Assembly (NCBI RefSeq): GCF_027244095.1
Contig: NC_069659.1
Span: 346,200,250 to 346,264,249, forward strand
Source: Hemicordylus capensis
Taxonomy: Eukaryota; Chordata; Lepidosauria; Squamata; Cordylidae
Direction of reading: 5' to 3'
Length of the DNA: 64,000 nt
Positions 63,393 through 64,000 of the stretch are shown in pieces. The notes under the pieces were generated by a model, which was given only the letters and a program-made list of their open reading frames with translations, made no database searches and was not told the DNA's origin. A program made the translations under genes and the position numbers. Numbering within the stretch: position 1 is the first letter of the stretch; every line of letters starts with the position of its first letter.

Positions 63393-64000
63393 TGACCACT
63401 GCTTAGGGGAAGAGGACACAACATGGATATAGAGGATTTTAGGTGAGTTCTTTTTTTAAAAAAGTAACCAGGTCACACAGCTTTCTCTCTCTTAGCAAGA
63501 GGGAGGAAGAATATGAACTGCTGCAGCCATGTGCAATGAATTGTATAATATGGCTTCATAGAACATATCTAAGGAATATGCAGAGCATAATGGTTTTCTT
63601 GCAGTCCTGAAAATCAGTTTCCACTTAAACAACCAGCTTCCTAGTCTTCTTGAATTGAGAAGCAAAACATGGCCAAGGCTATAAAATTTATGAAATAGGA
63701 CTAGAAATCAGAAGACACCTCAGTGGAATTTTCAACAGTCCGGAGGCGGAGTATCATAACCTCCCCACTTCCAACAACCACAATTTAGAAGATGGGCTAA
63801 TTCATGAAATTCAGCCACTCAGCTGAATTTGCCACACAGATAATCCTTAGGGTCAAGCTTGGTCATTTTAGCATGTGAACTGGAGCACACACATACCTGT
63901 CTGCATGTGCTTTCTGCAATTCTTGTATTGCAGCCTCTGAAAAAATGGCTGTTTTATCACAGCAATTGCATGGGTAAGTGTATAGATGTTGGTTGGGTGC
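63393..64000. other. Intergenic stretch to window edge
   Basis: No gene seen; see the rejected ATG/GT pair near 63,423. Confidence 0.4.

Noticed and set aside
63423-63446. Possible first coding exon on the + strand (ATGGATATAGAGGATTTTAG followed by GTGAGT)
   Set aside because: Seven codons only, with no recognisable protein and no CpG island; a chance ATG/donor pair is likely.

Overview
This is a vertebrate nuclear DNA window, most likely from a squamate reptile (lizard or snake). The reasons are two intron-split vertebrate genes in conserved order and a repeat set typical of squamates: Sauria-type SINEs with a Bov-B-like tail, 5S-derived SINEs, CR1, L2, R4 and Vingi-like LINEs, PIF/Harbinger remnants and many hAT-type MITEs. 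I cannot name the species. There is no prokaryotic, plasmid or CRISPR content.

Host genes. Both lie on the minus strand. MCCC1 (biotin-containing subunit of methylcrotonoyl-CoA carboxylase) is represented by its first four coding exons (7139-7212, 3377-3423, 2713-2852, 972-1067) and runs off the left edge. Its CpG-rich promoter is at about 7.2-7.6 kb. LAMP3 (DC-LAMP, a lysosomal membrane glycoprotein) appears complete in six coding exons between 50726 and 32875. The order LAMP3 then MCCC1, same strand, matches the human 3q27 arrangement. The two proteins act separately: one in mitochondrial leucine breakdown, the other in the lysosomal membrane. LAMP3 exon 2 has a reading-frame disagreement that needs checking.

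Layout. 0-7.6 kb: MCCC1 exons and introns holding foldback hAT elements and SINEs. 7.6-32 kb: intergenic, with an R4 LINE (8.5-10.2 kb), a Vingi-like LINE (10.2-12.2 kb), a CR1 LINE (13.2-15.2 kb), two inverted copies of a tandem-unit element (17.9-18.6 and 22.2-23.5 kb), two Harbinger transposase fragments (19.3 and 27.5 kb) and a second Vingi-like copy (26.4-27.5 kb). 32-51 kb: LAMP3, whose introns hold an LTR-like fossil (41 kb) and a nearly full-length L2 (45.3-48.8 kb). 51-64 kb: intergenic, with stacked SINEs, CR1 and L2 3' ends, several MITEs with clear target duplications and a GC-rich chain of hairpins at 56.2-56.7 kb.

Most unusual signals. (1) Two copies of a multi-hairpin element (23.6-24.0 and 56.2-56.7 kb) have similar loops and spacers, while several stems differ in sequence yet still pair. 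(2) A group of foldback elements sharing TAGGGATGTGCA ends and 8-bp target duplications has unrelated but self-complementary interiors. (3) A SINE family is a 5S-tRNA chimera, with one copy keeping a clear tRNA half. Everything here comes from reading the sequence; no database search was run.
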